From: Brevundimonas sp. PAMC22021
GTDB lineage: Bacteria; Pseudomonadota; Alphaproteobacteria; Caulobacterales; Caulobacteraceae
DNA: 64,000 nucleotides
Direction of reading: 5' to 3'
Assembly: GCF_019443405.1 (NCBI RefSeq)
Contig: NZ_CP080376.1
Coordinates: 1,240,001 to 1,304,000, forward strand
The translations under genes were made by a program, and so were the position numbers. The first letter of the stretch is position 1. Each line of letters begins with the position of its first letter. Positions 25,310 through 35,200 of the stretch are shown one piece after another. The notes under the pieces are model-generated. The model ran no database searches and was not told the origin of the DNA. It worked only from the letters and a program-made list of their open reading frames with translations.

Positions 25310-25468
25310 TCAGGAACCGTCCGCGCCGAGGTCTTCGGGCGTCGGAGACTGGGCGGAAGACGATTCGGCCTTCCGCTCGGCCTTGGCGGCCGCCTTCGCG
25401 GCGGCTTTCTGGGCGGCGGCGCGCTCACGTTCCTGGCGTTCGAAGTTGTAGTTGGGCTTCCGGGCCAT
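25310..25468 (-). CDS. Small Ala/Lys-rich conserved hypothetical protein (52 aa)
   Basis: A 52-residue peptide starting MARKPNYNFERQERERAAAQ, continuing as an Ala/Lys/Glu helix (AAAKAAAKAERKAE) and ending in an acidic tail. Short proteins with the MARKPNYxFER start are familiar from many alphaproteobacteria, but no function is known to me. AGGAG precedes the ATG by 11 bases. It probably forms one long helix. The gene stands alone between the DAHP synthase and symporter genes. Confidence 0.75.
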   Translation of the reverse strand: MARKPNYNFERQERERAAAQKAAAKAAAKAERKAESSSAQSPTPEDLGADGS

Positions 25469-25563
25469 GATCGTTCTCGCTCCTGCTCTGTCCTAAAGAC
25501 GGTCCATCAACATGGCGCCGAAAGCCGGCGACGCAAATCGCTGTCGCCGCTCGCGCCCCGAGA

Positions 25564-26853
25564 TCAGATGCCCGAAGCCCTGACCGCTTCGGTCGAAACG
25601 GCGTCCGGGTCTCCCGGCAGCCAGGCGACGTGGCCGTTGTAGACGCCCTCGTTCAGGATTTTCTCTTCACGCGCGACCAGCACCGGGACCAGCATCTGGC
25701 CCGTGACATTGGTCGCCGTGCGCATCATGTCGATGATCCGATCGATGGCGACGATGTAGCCAATGCCCTCCAACGGCAGGCCGGCGGTGGACAGGGTCAG
25801 CGTCAGCATGACGATCGAGGTTCCCGGCACGCCGGCTGTGCCCAGCGACCCCAGCACGGCCGTCAGCCCGATCAGCACATACTGGGTCAGCGTCAGGTCG
25901 ATGCTGAAGTATTGGGCGATGAAGATGGAGGCGATGGCCGGATAGATGGCGCCGCACCCGTCCATCTTGACATTGGCCCCCAGTGGCACGGCGAAGGCTG
26001 CATAGGCCTGGGGCACGCCCAGCCGCTCCACCGTCTGACGCAGAGTGATCGGCAGGGTGCCCAGCGAAGACGAGGTGGCGAAGGCGGTCTGCTGGGCGGC
26101 GAACGCGCCTCGGAAGAAGCTGACGACGTTCAGACCGTGCAGCTTCAGCAGGCCCGAATAGATCACGAAGATGTGGAACAGGCAGGCCGCATAGATGGCG
26201 AAGATGAACTTGCCCAGCGGCAACAGAGCCTCCCAGCCGTAGCCGCCGACCACCGACCCGATCAGACCAAACACGCCGATCGGCGTCAGCTGGATCACCC
26301 AGCGCGTGATACGAAAGATCACCGCTGCGCCCTCGTCCACCAGCCGCCGCACGCCCTGGGCGCGGTCGCCCAGCGCCACCAGCGCCGAACCGACCAGGGC
26401 CGAGAAGAAAATGATCTGCAGCACCCGCCCCTCGCTCAGCGCCGCGAACGGGTTGGTCGGCACGATGCCGATCAGCACCTCCAGCGGCGTCGGGATCTCG
26501 CGCGCCCTGACCTCGCCCAGCGGCAGGTTGGCCAGGCCCAAGCCCGGATTGATCAAGTGGCCAAATGCGATGCCCACCAGCACAGCCAACAGCGAGGTGA
26601 CCGCAAACCAGACGATGGTGCGCACGCCCAGCCGCACGGCGCCCGCGCCCTCCCCCAGCTTGGCTATGGAGCTGGCGATGGTGAACAGCACCAGCGGGGC
26701 GACCACCATGCGGATCAGGTTCAGGTAAACGTCGCCGATCGGCTGCAGCCAGACCTCGGCCTGCTCGCGCAGGATCAGCCCCGCAACAATGCCCAGCACG
26801 AAGCCGACGGCGGTGCGCTGCCACAGGGGAATGGCGAAGAAGCGGGAGAGCAT
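25564..26853 (-). CDS. Dicarboxylate/amino acid:cation symporter (DAACS family)
   Basis: A 429-residue sodium or proton symporter of the DctA/GltP family. It has about eight transmembrane helices, the Ser-rich re-entrant hairpin TAFATSSSLGTLP and the substrate motif KMDGCGAIYPAIASIF (family NMDG). It takes up C4-dicarboxylates, glutamate or aspartate across the inner membrane. The frame is open 52 codons further, but the ATG at 26853 (MLSRFFAIPLWQR) with AAGG upstream begins at the first helix and is chosen. Confidence 0.93.
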   Translation of the reverse strand: MLSRFFAIPLWQRTAVGFVLGIVAGLILREQAEVWLQPIGDVYLNLIRMVVAPLVLFTIASSIAKLGEGAGAVRLGVRTIVWFAVTSLLAVLVGIAFGHLINPGLGLANLPLGEVRAREIPTPLEVLIGIVPTNPFAALSEGRVLQIIFFSALVGSALVALGDRAQGVRRLVDEGAAVIFRITRWVIQLTPIGVFGLIGSVVGGYGWEALLPLGKFIFAIYAACLFHIFVIYSGLLKLHGLNVVSFFRGAFAAQQTAFATSSSLGTLPITLRQTVERLGVPQAYAAFAVPLGANVKMDGCGAIYPAIASIFIAQYFSIDLTLTQYVLIGLTAVLGSLGTAGVPGTSIVMLTLTLSTAGLPLEGIGYIVAIDRIIDMMRTATNVTGQMLVPVLVAREEKILNEGVYNGHVAWLPGDPDAVSTEAVRASGI

Positions 26854-26968
26854 GGACGGCGGCCTTGGAAAAGACGAACATGCCAAGGTGTCCACCCGGG
26901 CTCCGATCCGCAACCGCCGACGCGACGGATTTCTGCGACGTCTTTGCCCGCGACCGCCGACCCGGCCT

Positions 26969-27682
26969 TTAAACGCCCATCGCCCGGCGCACGTAGAAGC
27001 TGGACACAATAGCGTCCACCGCCTCCTCCACGTCCTCGAAAGTGTCGATCAGCACGTCAGCGCCGAGCTGCTCAACCGGTACGGGCGTGTAGCCGAAGGT
27101 GGTGAGGATGCATGGAAGTCCCGCATCACGGGCGGCGTCCGCGTCCGGCGCTGCGTCTCCGACCATGATGGCGCGCGCCGGATCGCCGCCCACGATCTGC
27201 ACGGCCTCGGTCAGGTGCGCGCCGCTTGGCTTTCGGGCGCTGACACGCTCTGGGCCGACAACGGCGGCGAAGCGCGATGCGAGCTCCAGCTTCTGCATCA
27301 GCAGTTCCGACAAATCGGTGCGCTTGTTTGTGGCGACCACCAGCCGCGCGCCCCGCGCGCTCAGCCGGTCCAGCGTCTCCTCCACCCCCTCGTACGCCCG
27401 CGTGCCGTCCACGATGTGCGCGCGATAGTCGGTGAGGAACCGCTCGAACAACGCCTCCGACCGCGCCCGCTCCATGTCGCCTCCCGCCGCCTCGAACCCG
27501 TACACCAGCAGGGCCCGCGCCCCGGACCCGATCAGCGTCTGGGCCGCCTCCATCTCCACCGGCGGCAGGCCCTCCTCGACCAGCAGGCGGTTCAGCGTCC
27601 CGATTAGGTCCGGCGCTGAATCCACGAGCGTCCCATCCAGATCGAAGACAAGGGTCCAGCCCTCAAGATCGCGCTCGGTCAT
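26969..27682 (-). CDS. gph: Phosphoglycolate phosphatase-like HAD hydrolase
   Basis: A 237-residue HAD subfamily IA phosphatase with VFDLDGTLVDS, the motif II Thr in VVATNKR, the motif III Lys in SARKPSGAHL and the acidic motif MVGDAAPDADAARDAG. It most resembles Gph, which removes 2-phosphoglycolate formed in DNA repair. The ATG at 27682 has GGAG 6 bases upstream; the in-frame ATG 5 codons earlier lies inside a palindromic repeat and is less likely. Confidence 0.9.
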   Translation of the reverse strand: MTERDLEGWTLVFDLDGTLVDSAPDLIGTLNRLLVEEGLPPVEMEAAQTLIGSGARALLVYGFEAAGGDMERARSEALFERFLTDYRAHIVDGTRAYEGVEETLDRLSARGARLVVATNKRTDLSELLMQKLELASRFAAVVGPERVSARKPSGAHLTEAVQIVGGDPARAIMVGDAAPDADAARDAGLPCILTTFGYTPVPVEQLGADVLIDTFEDVEEAVDAIVSSFYVRRAMGV

Positions 27683-27691
27683 TCCATACTC

Positions 27692-27799
27692 CGTCATCCT
27701 GGGGCTTGAGCCGAGGATCAGCCGTTAAGCCGCACATGCGACGGGGGCCGCGCACCGCCGTCGTCAAATCCGATCCTCGGGTCAAGCCCAAGGATGACG
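27692..27799. repeat. Inverted pair of alphaproteobacterial palindromic repeats
   Basis: Two 28-base units, 27692-27719 and 27772-27799, are inverted copies of each other with two mismatches. Each is itself palindromic (core ATCCTCGGG-TCAAG-CCCGAGGAT, degenerate). Translated, such units give the tell-tale ILGLDPRI string. They are a widespread dispersed intergenic repeat in alphaproteobacteria. The pair fills the divergent gap between gph and glmU. Confidence 0.75.
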
Positions 27800-27852
27800 A
27801 GCCGGAGAGGGCATTGTAGACGGCGCGGAACGCCTAGACGCCGGGAAGACTC

Positions 27853-29199
27853 ATGACCAGCCAAACCCGCCCACGCGCCGCCATCATCCTGGCCGCAGGC
27901 CAGGGCACGCGAATGAAGTCGCCGCTGCCCAAGGTGCTGCACCGCGTGGGTCATCACACCATGCTGGACCACGCCATCGACGCGGCCGAGGCCCTCGGCT
28001 GCGAACGCATCGTGGTGGTGGTCGGCGACCACTCGCCCGACGTCCGCGCCCATGTGGAGAAACGCCTGGGCGCCGCCAGCATCGCCGTGCAGGACCCGCC
28101 GCTCGGCACCGGCCATGCCGTGCGCGCGGCCGAGGCGGCGCTCGCGGGCTTTGACGGCGAGGTGGTCGTGACCTACGGCGACGTGCCGCTGTTGAAGGCG
28201 TCGGACATCGAGCCCGTCTTCGGCGGCGAGGGCGTCACGGTCGTCGGCTTCCATGCCCGAGATCCGGGCGCCTACGGCCGGCTGATCCTGGACGGCGACA
28301 CGCTGCAGGCCATCACCGAGGCCAAGGAAGCGTCGGCGGAGGTGCTGGCGCTGACCGCCTGCAACTCGGGCGTCATGGCCGCGCCGTCGGCCCTGCTGTT
28401 CCAGCTGCTGGCCGGCGTCACCAACGACAACGCGAAGGGCGAATATTACCTGACCGACGTGGTCGAACTCGCCCGCAGAGCCAATCATCCCACACACGCG
28501 GTCTTCGCCGAGGAGGACGCGGTGATGGGCGTCAACTCCCAGGGCGAGCTCGCGCAGGCCGAGGCCTTGTTCCAGAAGGTCCAGCGCGAGACGTTCCTCG
28601 CCGCCGGCGTCACCATGCCGGCCCCCGAGACCGTCCACTTCGCCTGGGACACTCAGGTCGGCGGCGGCGCGGTGATCGAGCCGTTCGTTGTCTTCGGCCC
28701 CGGCGCCGTGGTCGCGGGCGGCGCGCGCATCCGCAGCTTCAGCCACGTCGAGGGCGCCCGCGTCGCATCGGGCGCCGAGGTTGGTCCCTATGCGCGCCTG
28801 CGCCCCGGTGCGGACCTGGCCGAAGGCGTGCGGGTCGGCAACTTCGTCGAGGTCAAGAACGTGACCATGGCCAAGGGCGCCAAGGCCAATCACCTCGCCT
28901 ATCTCGGCGACGGCGCTGTGGGCGAGAAGGCCAACGTCGGCGCAGGCACGATCTTCTGCAACTACGACGGCTTCAACAAGGCGCGCACCGAGATCGGGGC
29001 AGGCGCCTTTATCGGCTCCAACAGCGCGCTGGTCGCGCCGGTCAGCATCGGCGCGGGCGTGGTGGTCGGGTCCGGTTCGGTGGTGACGCAGGACGCCCCC
29101 GCCGACGCCCTGGTGTTCGGCCGCGCCCGTCAGGTGAACAAGCCCGGCGCCGGCCTCGCCTTCCGCGACAAGGCCAAGAGCAAAAAGGACGCGAGATGA
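27853..29199 (+). CDS. glmU: Bifunctional UDP-GlcNAc pyrophosphorylase / GlcN-1-P acetyltransferase GlmU
   Basis: GlmU makes UDP-N-acetylglucosamine for peptidoglycan and LPS. The 448-residue protein has the uridyltransferase domain first ([41 protein letters not shown]) and then the left-handed beta-helix acetyltransferase domain ([48 protein letters not shown]). Both active sites look intact. Its stop overlaps the rpiA start by 4 bases (ATGA). Confidence 0.97.
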   Translation: MTSQTRPRAAIILAAGQGTRMKSPLPKVLHRVGHHTMLDHAIDAAEALGCERIVVVVGDHSPDVRAHVEKRLGAASIAVQDPPLGTGHAVRAAEAALAGFDGEVVVTYGDVPLLKASDIEPVFGGEGVTVVGFHARDPGAYGRLILDGDTLQAITEAKEASAEVLALTACNSGVMAAPSALLFQLLAGVTNDNAKGEYYLTDVVELARRANHPTHAVFAEEDAVMGVNSQGELAQAEALFQKVQRETFLAAGVTMPAPETVHFAWDTQVGGGAVIEPFVVFGPGAVVAGGARIRSFSHVEGARVASGAEVGPYARLRPGADLAEGVRVGNFVEVKNVTMAKGAKANHLAYLGDGAVGEKANVGAGTIFCNYDGFNKARTEIGAGAFIGSNSALVAPVSIGAGVVVGSGSVVTQDAPADALVFGRARQVNKPGAGLAFRDKAKSKKDAR

Positions 29200-29879
29200 G
29201 CGACCTACAGAAAAAGAACGCCGGAGAGGCGGCGGCCGGACGGGTCGAGGCCGGCATGGTCGTTGGTCTGGGGACGGGCTCCACCGCCGCATGGTTCGTC
29301 AAGGCGCTGGCGGCGCGCGGCCTATCCGGCCTGCGCTGCGTTCCCACCTCCGAAAAGACCGCAGATCTCGCGCGGGACCTCGGCCTGACGCTGTCGACGC
29401 TTGAGGACACGCCGCGCATCGACCTGACCGTCGACGGCGCGGACGAGATCGGCCCGGGCCTGGCGCTGATCAAGGGCGGCGGCGCGGCCCTGCTGCGCGA
29501 AAAGCTGGTGTGGGAGGCGTCCGACCGCTGCATCGTCATCGCCGATGCTGCCAAGGTTGTGCCGGTCCTGGGCGCCTTCCCTCTGCCGATCGAAGTGGTC
29601 GCGTTTGGTCACAAGACCACGGCGAACCGGCTCGCGGACGTGCTGATCGACCATGACATCAGCCAGCCCGCGCGCGTGCGGCAGGCCGACCGCGGTCTGG
29701 TCCGCACCGACGGCGGCAATCTGATCTATGACGCCGCCTGCCGCGCCATCCATGATCCCGTGCGGCTGGCCGACGATCTGAAGCTGATCACCGGCGTGGT
29801 CGAGCACGGCCTGTTCCTGGACCTGGCGGACGAGGCGATCATCGGCGAGGACGCGGGCGTCCAGGTCCTGCGACCCTGA
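29196..29879 (+). CDS. rpiA: Ribose-5-phosphate isomerase A
   Basis: A 227-residue RpiA that interconverts ribose 5-phosphate and ribulose 5-phosphate in the pentose phosphate pathway. Motifs are [13 protein letters not shown] (phosphate loop), [26 protein letters not shown] (catalytic Asp and Lys) and [10 protein letters not shown]. The start overlaps the glmU stop (ATGA), so the two are co-transcribed and probably co-translated. Confidence 0.97.
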   Translation: MSDLQKKNAGEAAAGRVEAGMVVGLGTGSTAAWFVKALAARGLSGLRCVPTSEKTADLARDLGLTLSTLEDTPRIDLTVDGADEIGPGLALIKGGGAALLREKLVWEASDRCIVIADAAKVVPVLGAFPLPIEVVAFGHKTTANRLADVLIDHDISQPARVRQADRGLVRTDGGNLIYDAACRAIHDPVRLADDLKLITGVVEHGLFLDLADEAIIGEDAGVQVLRP

Positions 29880-29932
29880 ACCGCGAGTCGCTGGGGCAAG
29901 CTTTTCGCCACAAGCATGCCTATATTGCGCCC

Positions 29933-30136
29933 ATGACCTTTCGACCCACCACCATCGAGCGCGCCTATCAGCTGGCGGAGAGCGGCGAATGCCGCACCGT
30001 CGGCGACGTCAAGAAGCAGCTGGCGGCCGAGGGTTTCGTCGGCATCCAGGACCAGCTCTATGGCGCGACCATCACCGCTGCGCTGCGCCAGCGTTGCGTC
30101 AAATTCTACAAGGCGGAAGAACCTGCGGAAGGCTGA
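29933..30136 (+). CDS. Conserved hypothetical small protein (67 aa)
   Basis: A 67-residue soluble protein, MTFRPTTIERAYQLAESGEC..., with a helix-turn-helix-like pattern (TIERAYQLAESGECRTVGDVKKQLAAEGF...ALRQRC). Similar short proteins occur in other Caulobacterales and sphingomonads; no function is known to me. It lies 53 bases after rpiA with a TATATT element upstream, so it may have its own promoter. Confidence 0.7.
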   Translation: MTFRPTTIERAYQLAESGECRTVGDVKKQLAAEGFVGIQDQLYGATITAALRQRCVKFYKAEEPAEG

Positions 30137-30309
30137 TGCGCCTTCGGCCTTGCGTTTCGAGGTGAAAGCCGCCATTCTCCGTCCTGTCGATCTCTCTGCG
30201 TAACGCATTCGTTCTCCGCGCCTCGCTCTGGGATCCGTTGCCGCTCCTTTCAGACCGACCCCCGCCTGGCGCGCTCTTGCGTCTGGCCGTTTTCGATGGA
30301 GGTCCTGAA

Positions 30310-30519
30310 ATGGCGACCGGAACTGTCAAGTGGTACAACCCGACCAAGGGTTATGGCTTCATCCAGCCGGATGACGGCGGCAAGGACGTGTTCGTTCACG
30401 TCTCGGCCGTCGAAGGCGCTGGCCTGCGCGGCCTGGATGAAAACCAGAAGATTTCCTACGAGATCGAGCGCGACCGTCGCTCGGGCAAGGAATCGGCCGG
30501 TCAACTGAAGACCGTCTGA
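30310..30519 (+). CDS. Cold-shock domain protein
   Basis: A 69-residue single cold-shock domain protein that binds single-stranded RNA or DNA. RNP1 is KGYGFI and RNP2 is [13 protein letters not shown] lies 7 bases before the ATG at 30310. The 173-base upstream gap would give a long leader, as common for csp mRNAs that are controlled by RNA structure; no specific thermosensor motif is evident. A strong terminator follows. Confidence 0.95.
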   Translation: MATGTVKWYNPTKGYGFIQPDDGGKDVFVHVSAVEGAGLRGLDENQKISYEIERDRRSGKESAGQLKTV

Positions 30520-30549
30520 AGCCTGGCGTCTCGCCAGACTGACTTCGAG

Positions 30550-30583
30550 ACGGCGGTCCCTTGCGGGGCCGCCGTTTTCGTTT
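30550..30583 (+). terminator. Terminator of the cold-shock gene
   Basis: An 11-bp stem (30550-30560 with 30565-30575, one G-T pair) and TTGC loop is followed by TTTTCGTTT. It lies 30 bases after the stop. Confidence 0.88.
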
Positions 30584-30647
30584 GTCCGTTGCCGCAGTGC
30601 CCGACGGCGCCTAAGTCGGCTCGACCCAAGACGCGCCGGAGCCGACG

Positions 30648-32033
30648 ATGAGCCATTCCTACGACTATGATCTGTTCGTCATCGGCGCGGGGTCGGGCGG
30701 CGTGCGGGCTGCGCGGCTGACGGCGCTGGGCGGCAAGAAGGTCGCGGTCGCCGAAGAATACCGGGTCGGCGGCACCTGCGTGATCCGGGGCTGCGTGCCC
30801 AAGAAGTTCATGGTCATGGCCTCCGAGGTCAGCCATGCGCTGGAGATCGCCGAGGGGTACGGCTGGTCGTTCGACAACGCCCGCTTCGACTGGCCCACCT
30901 TCCTGCAGGCCAAGGACGTCGAGATCGCCCGCCTGTCCGGCATCTACACCGCCAACCTCGGCAAGGCGGGCGTCGACCTGATCCATGGCCGCGCCGTGCT
31001 GAAGGACGCCCACACCGTCGAGATCGTGGGCAAGAACCAGACGGTTACCGCCGAACGCATCCTGATCGCCACTGGCGGCCGTCCGTGGAAGCCGGAGGCT
31101 CTTCCCGGCATCGAACACGCCATCACCTCAGAGGAAGCCTTCCACCTGCCTGAGCTGCCAAAGCGCATCCTGATCGCGGGCGGCGGCTATATCGCGGTGG
31201 AGTTCGCCGGCATCTTCGCCGGGCTGGGCGTCGACACCACGCTGATCTACCGCGGACCCAACGTCCTGCGCGGCTTCGACGACGATGTGCGCGCCCATCT
31301 GGCCGGCGAGATCGAGAAGCGCGGGATCAAGGTCATCCTGGGCTGCCAGCATGCGTCTATCGAGAAAACCGATAGGGGTCTCGTCAACCATCTCGAAAAC
31401 GGCATGCGCATCGAGACCGACGTGGTGATGTTCGCAACCGGACGCGTGCCGCACGTGGTCGATCTCGGGCTGGAAAGCGCCGGCGTCGAGCTGAACGAGG
31501 CGGGCGCGATCAAGGTGGACGCCTTCTCCCGCACCTCCGCCGACAACATCTGGGCCATCGGCGACGTGACCGACCGCATGAACCTGACGCCGGTCGCGAT
31601 CCGTGAGGCGGTGGCGTTCCACCAGACCGTGTTTCGCGACAACCCCCAGCACTTTGACTACGAGGCCGTCGCCACAGCCGTGTTCAGCCAGCCGCCGGTG
31701 GGGGTCGTCGGCCTGACTGAGGCCGAGGCGCGGCACAGCTGTGCGGCCGGCGTCGACGTCTACGTCACCCGCTTCCGCCCGATGAAATACGCTTTCACCG
31801 GCTCGGACGAACGCGTGCTGATGAAGCTGGTGGTGGACGCCGACACCCAGCGCGTGGTGGGCGTCCACATCGTCGGACCCGACGGCCCGGAGATGATCCA
31901 GCTGGCGGCCATCGCCGTGAAGGCTGGCCTGACCAAGGCTCAGTGGGACGCCACCTGCGCGGTCCACCCCACCATGGCCGAGGAGCTGGTGACGCTGAAG
32001 GACAAGCAGACGGCGTCCAGCGGCGCCGTCTAG
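30648..32033 (+). CDS. gor: Glutathione-disulfide reductase
   Basis: A 461-residue FAD flavoprotein that reduces oxidised glutathione with NADPH. It shows the FAD motif FVIGAGSGGVRAA, the redox pair in GGTCVIRGCVPKK, the NADPH motif IAGGGYIAVEFAGIFAGLG, and the dimer-interface His-Glu pair in AVHPTMAEELVTL. The context gives no operon; it converges with a carboxylesterase gene 7 bases away. Confidence 0.96.
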   Translation: MSHSYDYDLFVIGAGSGGVRAARLTALGGKKVAVAEEYRVGGTCVIRGCVPKKFMVMASEVSHALEIAEGYGWSFDNARFDWPTFLQAKDVEIARLSGIYTANLGKAGVDLIHGRAVLKDAHTVEIVGKNQTVTAERILIATGGRPWKPEALPGIEHAITSEEAFHLPELPKRILIAGGGYIAVEFAGIFAGLGVDTTLIYRGPNVLRGFDDDVRAHLAGEIEKRGIKVILGCQHASIEKTDRGLVNHLENGMRIETDVVMFATGRVPHVVDLGLESAGVELNEAGAIKVDAFSRTSADNIWAIGDVTDRMNLTPVAIREAVAFHQTVFRDNPQHFDYEAVATAVFSQPPVGVVGLTEAEARHSCAAGVDVYVTRFRPMKYAFTGSDERVLMKLVVDADTQRVVGVHIVGPDGPEMIQLAAIAVKAGLTKAQWDATCAVHPTMAEELVTLKDKQTASSGAV

Positions 32034-32040
32034 AACCGAC

Positions 32041-33576
32041 TTAGCGGGTCCGCTCCCGATAACGCTCCAGCACGTCCAGCCTGATCCGGTCCGGCACGGC
32101 CTGCGCCACCGGACCATCATTGCCGAAGTAGAGCAACTGCGTGTCGCCTTCGGCAGCGCCCGGCCAGGCCGGTCGTCCCCGCCCGTTCGGATCGCCGGCC
32201 CGCGCGAATGCGGTCCAATAGGCCATCATCGCCCGCGACGCCGCGCGGTCCCGGTCCTCGACCGGATAGGGCAAGGTGTTCAGCGTGCCGAACACATAAG
32301 GCCGCTCGATCGCGTGGGTTGCGCCGCCGTGCGGCTCAGGATTCTCGGCCGAGCTGATGTCGAAGCGATAAAGCCAGGCCTTGTGACCCGCACGCGCATG
32401 CAGTCGCGCCAGGTGACGCGCCGGCTCGGCGAACACCAGGTCCGTCATGGCCTGGGCGTCGAAGCCCTCCAGCCCGCCATAGACCTGCGCCGCCTCCGCG
32501 CGCTCCAGCCATGTCATTTCATCATCGGCCGTGCCGTATCCGTTGGGATCGGTTGGACGGATCCACCAGAACTCACGGCTGTTGGTGCCGATGATCAAGG
32601 GCGCGGCGCTTTGACGGCCGGCGCGGAAGACCGCCTCCACCTGATCGGGCACGACCCGCCCGTCGATGATCGTCAGGTCGCCATTGGCGAAGATCGGCGC
32701 AGGCGTCAGGAACAGTTCGGCTGGCGCAGCACGCAGGTCCGCCGCCGTGCGCAGCCCCGCGCCATAGGCGAACACCTCGCCCCGTTCGCGCGCCGACGGC
32801 TCGCCCTTGGGGCCGCGTCGATCCAGCCAGGCCACCCGCTCGCGTCCCAGGCCCGACTGGACCACAGCCTTGTGAAACAGCCCCTGCGCCGGCGGCGAGA
32901 TCATCAGGCGGGTTACGATCGCGCCGCCGGCCGACTCGCCAAAGACCGTCACATTGGCCGGATCACCCCCGAAGGCCCCGATGTTGCCGCGCACCCACCG
33001 CAGGGCGGCGATGACGTCCATCAGGCCGTAGTTGCCGGCCGCCTCCCCCGCCGGCCGCTCAGCCGCCAGCGCCGGATGATCGAAGAAGCCTAGCCGGCCC
33101 AGCCGATAGTTCAGCGTGACCACGACCACGCCTTCTCTGGCCAAGGCCGAGCCGTCGTAGAGGCCGGCCGTGCCAGAACCGTTGTTCAATCCTCCGCCAT
33201 GGATCCACACCATGACGGGCGCCGGCCTCGATGTGCGCGCGGCCGGTGACCAGACGTTCAGGTTCAGGCAGTCCTCGCTCATCGGACCCGCCCCGACCCC
33301 GGGATCGCCCGGCGCCGGCGCCTGGATGCAGATGGCGCCATAGGTCGTGGCGTCCCGTTCGCCCTGCCAGGACGACGGCTCGACCGGCGGTCGCCAGCGG
33401 CGCTCGCCCGTGGGCGGCGCCGCATAGGGAATGTTCTTGAAGGCCAGCACGTCGCCGCTCGCCTCGCCGGCAAGCACGCCCTGCTCCACCCTGATTGTCG
33501 GTGCGGCGAAAGTCACGGAAGGGAAAGCCAAGGCTAGGGCGAAAGCGAAAGGGGCGAGGCCGCCGACGAAAGTCAT
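32041..33576 (-). CDS. Secreted carboxylesterase/lipase family B
   Basis: A 511-residue type B carboxylesterase with the catalytic Ser in VFGESAGGAIV, the family signature EDCLNLNVWSP, the oxyanion-hole segment MVWIHGGGLNNGSG and a His in GGATHAIERPYVFG. It hydrolyses carboxylic esters; the substrate is unknown. The ATG at 33576 starts a signal peptide (FAFALALAFPSVTFAA), so it acts in the periplasm or outside. AAGGG lies 5 bases upstream. A start 20 codons earlier is possible but would precede the signal peptide. Confidence 0.93.
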   Translation of the reverse strand: MTFVGGLAPFAFALALAFPSVTFAAPTIRVEQGVLAGEASGDVLAFKNIPYAAPPTGERRWRPPVEPSSWQGERDATTYGAICIQAPAPGDPGVGAGPMSEDCLNLNVWSPAARTSRPAPVMVWIHGGGLNNGSGTAGLYDGSALAREGVVVVTLNYRLGRLGFFDHPALAAERPAGEAAGNYGLMDVIAALRWVRGNIGAFGGDPANVTVFGESAGGAIVTRLMISPPAQGLFHKAVVQSGLGRERVAWLDRRGPKGEPSARERGEVFAYGAGLRTAADLRAAPAELFLTPAPIFANGDLTIIDGRVVPDQVEAVFRAGRQSAAPLIIGTNSREFWWIRPTDPNGYGTADDEMTWLERAEAAQVYGGLEGFDAQAMTDLVFAEPARHLARLHARAGHKAWLYRFDISSAENPEPHGGATHAIERPYVFGTLNTLPYPVEDRDRAASRAMMAYWTAFARAGDPNGRGRPAWPGAAEGDTQLLYFGNDGPVAQAVPDRIRLDVLERYRERTR

Positions 33577-33635
33577 GCCCGCCCTTAAGCAAAATCCGGC
33601 CGGGGGTTGAAGGGGCGAAAAAATCCTCCGGCGCA

Positions 33636-33660
33636 TGAACCTTCACCGTGCGGATGCGTT
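33636..33660 (+). promoter_or_regulatory. Weak EcfG-like promoter candidate for the HWE kinase
   Basis: TGAAC (33636-33640), 16 bases, then CGTT (33657-33660) equals the general stress consensus except for the first base. It lies 28 bases before the TTG start of the kinase gene. The same one-base variant occurs before the proline-rich gene at 10247. Confidence 0.35.
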
Positions 33661-33688
33661 CAGAGCCAAGTTTTCGGTGGGGTAGTCT

Positions 33689-35200
33689 TTGAGAGTCTTC
33701 GCGACAGGCGACAACGCCGAAGACCTGGGCGCCGCTTTCGACGCGTCCCCAAACGCCTATGTGCTGCTGAGACCCGCCGACCTGACCATCGTCGCCGCCA
33801 ACCAGGCGTATCTGGACGCTCTCAGCGTCGGTCGCGACCAGATCGTCGGCAAGCCTATGTTCGAGACCTTCGATTCGGGTTCGGGCAGCGAAGCGCCGGA
33901 AAACGTCCGGCAGGTCCGCACATCGCTGGAACGCGCGCGCGACATGCGCCAACGCGATCATCTGGCGACCGTGCGTTTTTCCGTGCTTAGACCAGGCATA
34001 GACGGTCAGGCGGTGTTCGAAGAGCGCCTCTGGAGCGCCACTCACACGCCTGTCCTGAATCCGGACGGCGAGGTGGTGCTGCTGCTGCAGCACACCACCG
34101 ACGTCACCGATCTGGAAGCCTCGCGCGAGGGGCAAGGCGTCCAGGCGGGCTCCCCTCATATCGCCGTCGGTGGGCAGGTCCTGAAACGCGCCCAGCAGGT
34201 GCAGGAGAGCAACCGGCGGCTCGAAGCTGAGCGCAATCGCATTGTCGAAATGATCATGCAGGCGCCCGGCTTCATGGCGTTGCTGACGGGGCCTGAACAT
34301 CGCTTCGAAATCGTCAACGACGCCTTTCACCGACTTGTCGGCGAACGCGACATCGTGGGCAAGCCGATCCGCGAGGCCTTGCCCGAACTTGAAGACCAAG
34401 GTTTTTTCAGCAACCTGGACACCGTGTTCACCACCGGCGAGCCATTCGAAGGTCGTCAGAGCCGGATCCAGCTTCAGACTGGCCCCAACCGTTTGATGGA
34501 GAACCTCTACCTCAACTTCATCTACCAGCCGATCCGCGACAGCTCGGGTGCGGTGGCCGCCATTCTGGTTCAAGGTCACGATGTCACCGACAGCGTGCGC
34601 GCCGCCGAACGTCAGAAGCTGATGATCGACGAGTTGAACCACCGGGTGAAGAACACCCTGGCCACGGTTCAGTCGATCGCCGTGCAGACCGCTCGCTCGC
34701 ACCAGGATCCCGCGACGTTCGCCGAAGCCTTCCAGTCACGCATACTATCCCTGTCGCACACCCACGATCTGCTGACGCGCAGCCACTGGGAAGGCGCCGA
34801 CCTTCGCGCCATTCTGAACCATGAAACCGAGGCTCATGGCGTCGCGCGGGTCAGCCTGAATGGTCCGCCGGTGGCGCTGGAGCCGGCCATGGCCTTGTCC
34901 CTGGGCATGATCTTTCACGAACTGGCCACCAACGCCGCCAAGTACGGCGCACTGTCTCATGCGGATGGACGGGTTCTCGTCGACTGGAGCGTCACCGATC
35001 AGCGTGACCGCGTCCTGCACATGTCTTGGCGCGAGGTGGGCGGCCCGCCTGTCGCCGAACCTGATCGCCGGGGTTTCGGCAGTCGATTGATTCAGCGGAA
35101 TGTTCGCCATGATCTGGCGGGAGAGATCGATCTGGTCTACGCCCCCACCGGATTAACGGCGGAGCTGACGGTTCCGCTCGACGGAAGGCAGACAGGATGA
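33689..35200 (+). CDS. PAS-PAS-HWE sensor histidine kinase
   Basis: A 503-residue soluble kinase. It has two PAS domains (about 10-145: FDASPNAYVLLRPADLTIVAANQAYLDAL; about 180-310: FMALLTGPEHRFEIVNDAFHRLVGE) and then an HWE-type kinase with phospho-acceptor NHRVKNTLATVQSIA, the name-giving HWE in SHWEGADLRAI and the ATP-binding ELATNAAKYGALS. No LOV Cys motif is seen, so it is probably not a photoreceptor. The start is TTG, with GGTGGGG upstream and an in-frame stop just before. Its stop overlaps the next gene (ATGA), encoding a receiver. HWE kinases often feed the general stress response. Confidence 0.92.
   Translation: MRVFATGDNAEDLGAAFDASPNAYVLLRPADLTIVAANQAYLDALSVGRDQIVGKPMFETFDSGSGSEAPENVRQVRTSLERARDMRQRDHLATVRFSVLRPGIDGQAVFEERLWSATHTPVLNPDGEVVLLLQHTTDVTDLEASREGQGVQAGSPHIAVGGQVLKRAQQVQESNRRLEAERNRIVEMIMQAPGFMALLTGPEHRFEIVNDAFHRLVGERDIVGKPIREALPELEDQGFFSNLDTVFTTGEPFEGRQSRIQLQTGPNRLMENLYLNFIYQPIRDSSGAVAAILVQGHDVTDSVRAAERQKLMIDELNHRVKNTLATVQSIAVQTARSHQDPATFAEAFQSRILSLSHTHDLLTRSHWEGADLRAILNHETEAHGVARVSLNGPPVALEPAMALSLGMIFHELATNAAKYGALSHADGRVLVDWSVTDQRDRVLHMSWREVGGPPVAEPDRRGFGSRLIQRNVRHDLAGEIDLVYAPTGLTAELTVPLDGRQTG

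Noticed and set aside
33689..35200. LOV photoreceptor kinase
   Set aside because: The PAS domains lack the flavin-binding Cys motif of LOV domains (no NCRFLQ-like segment), so light sensing is not supported.
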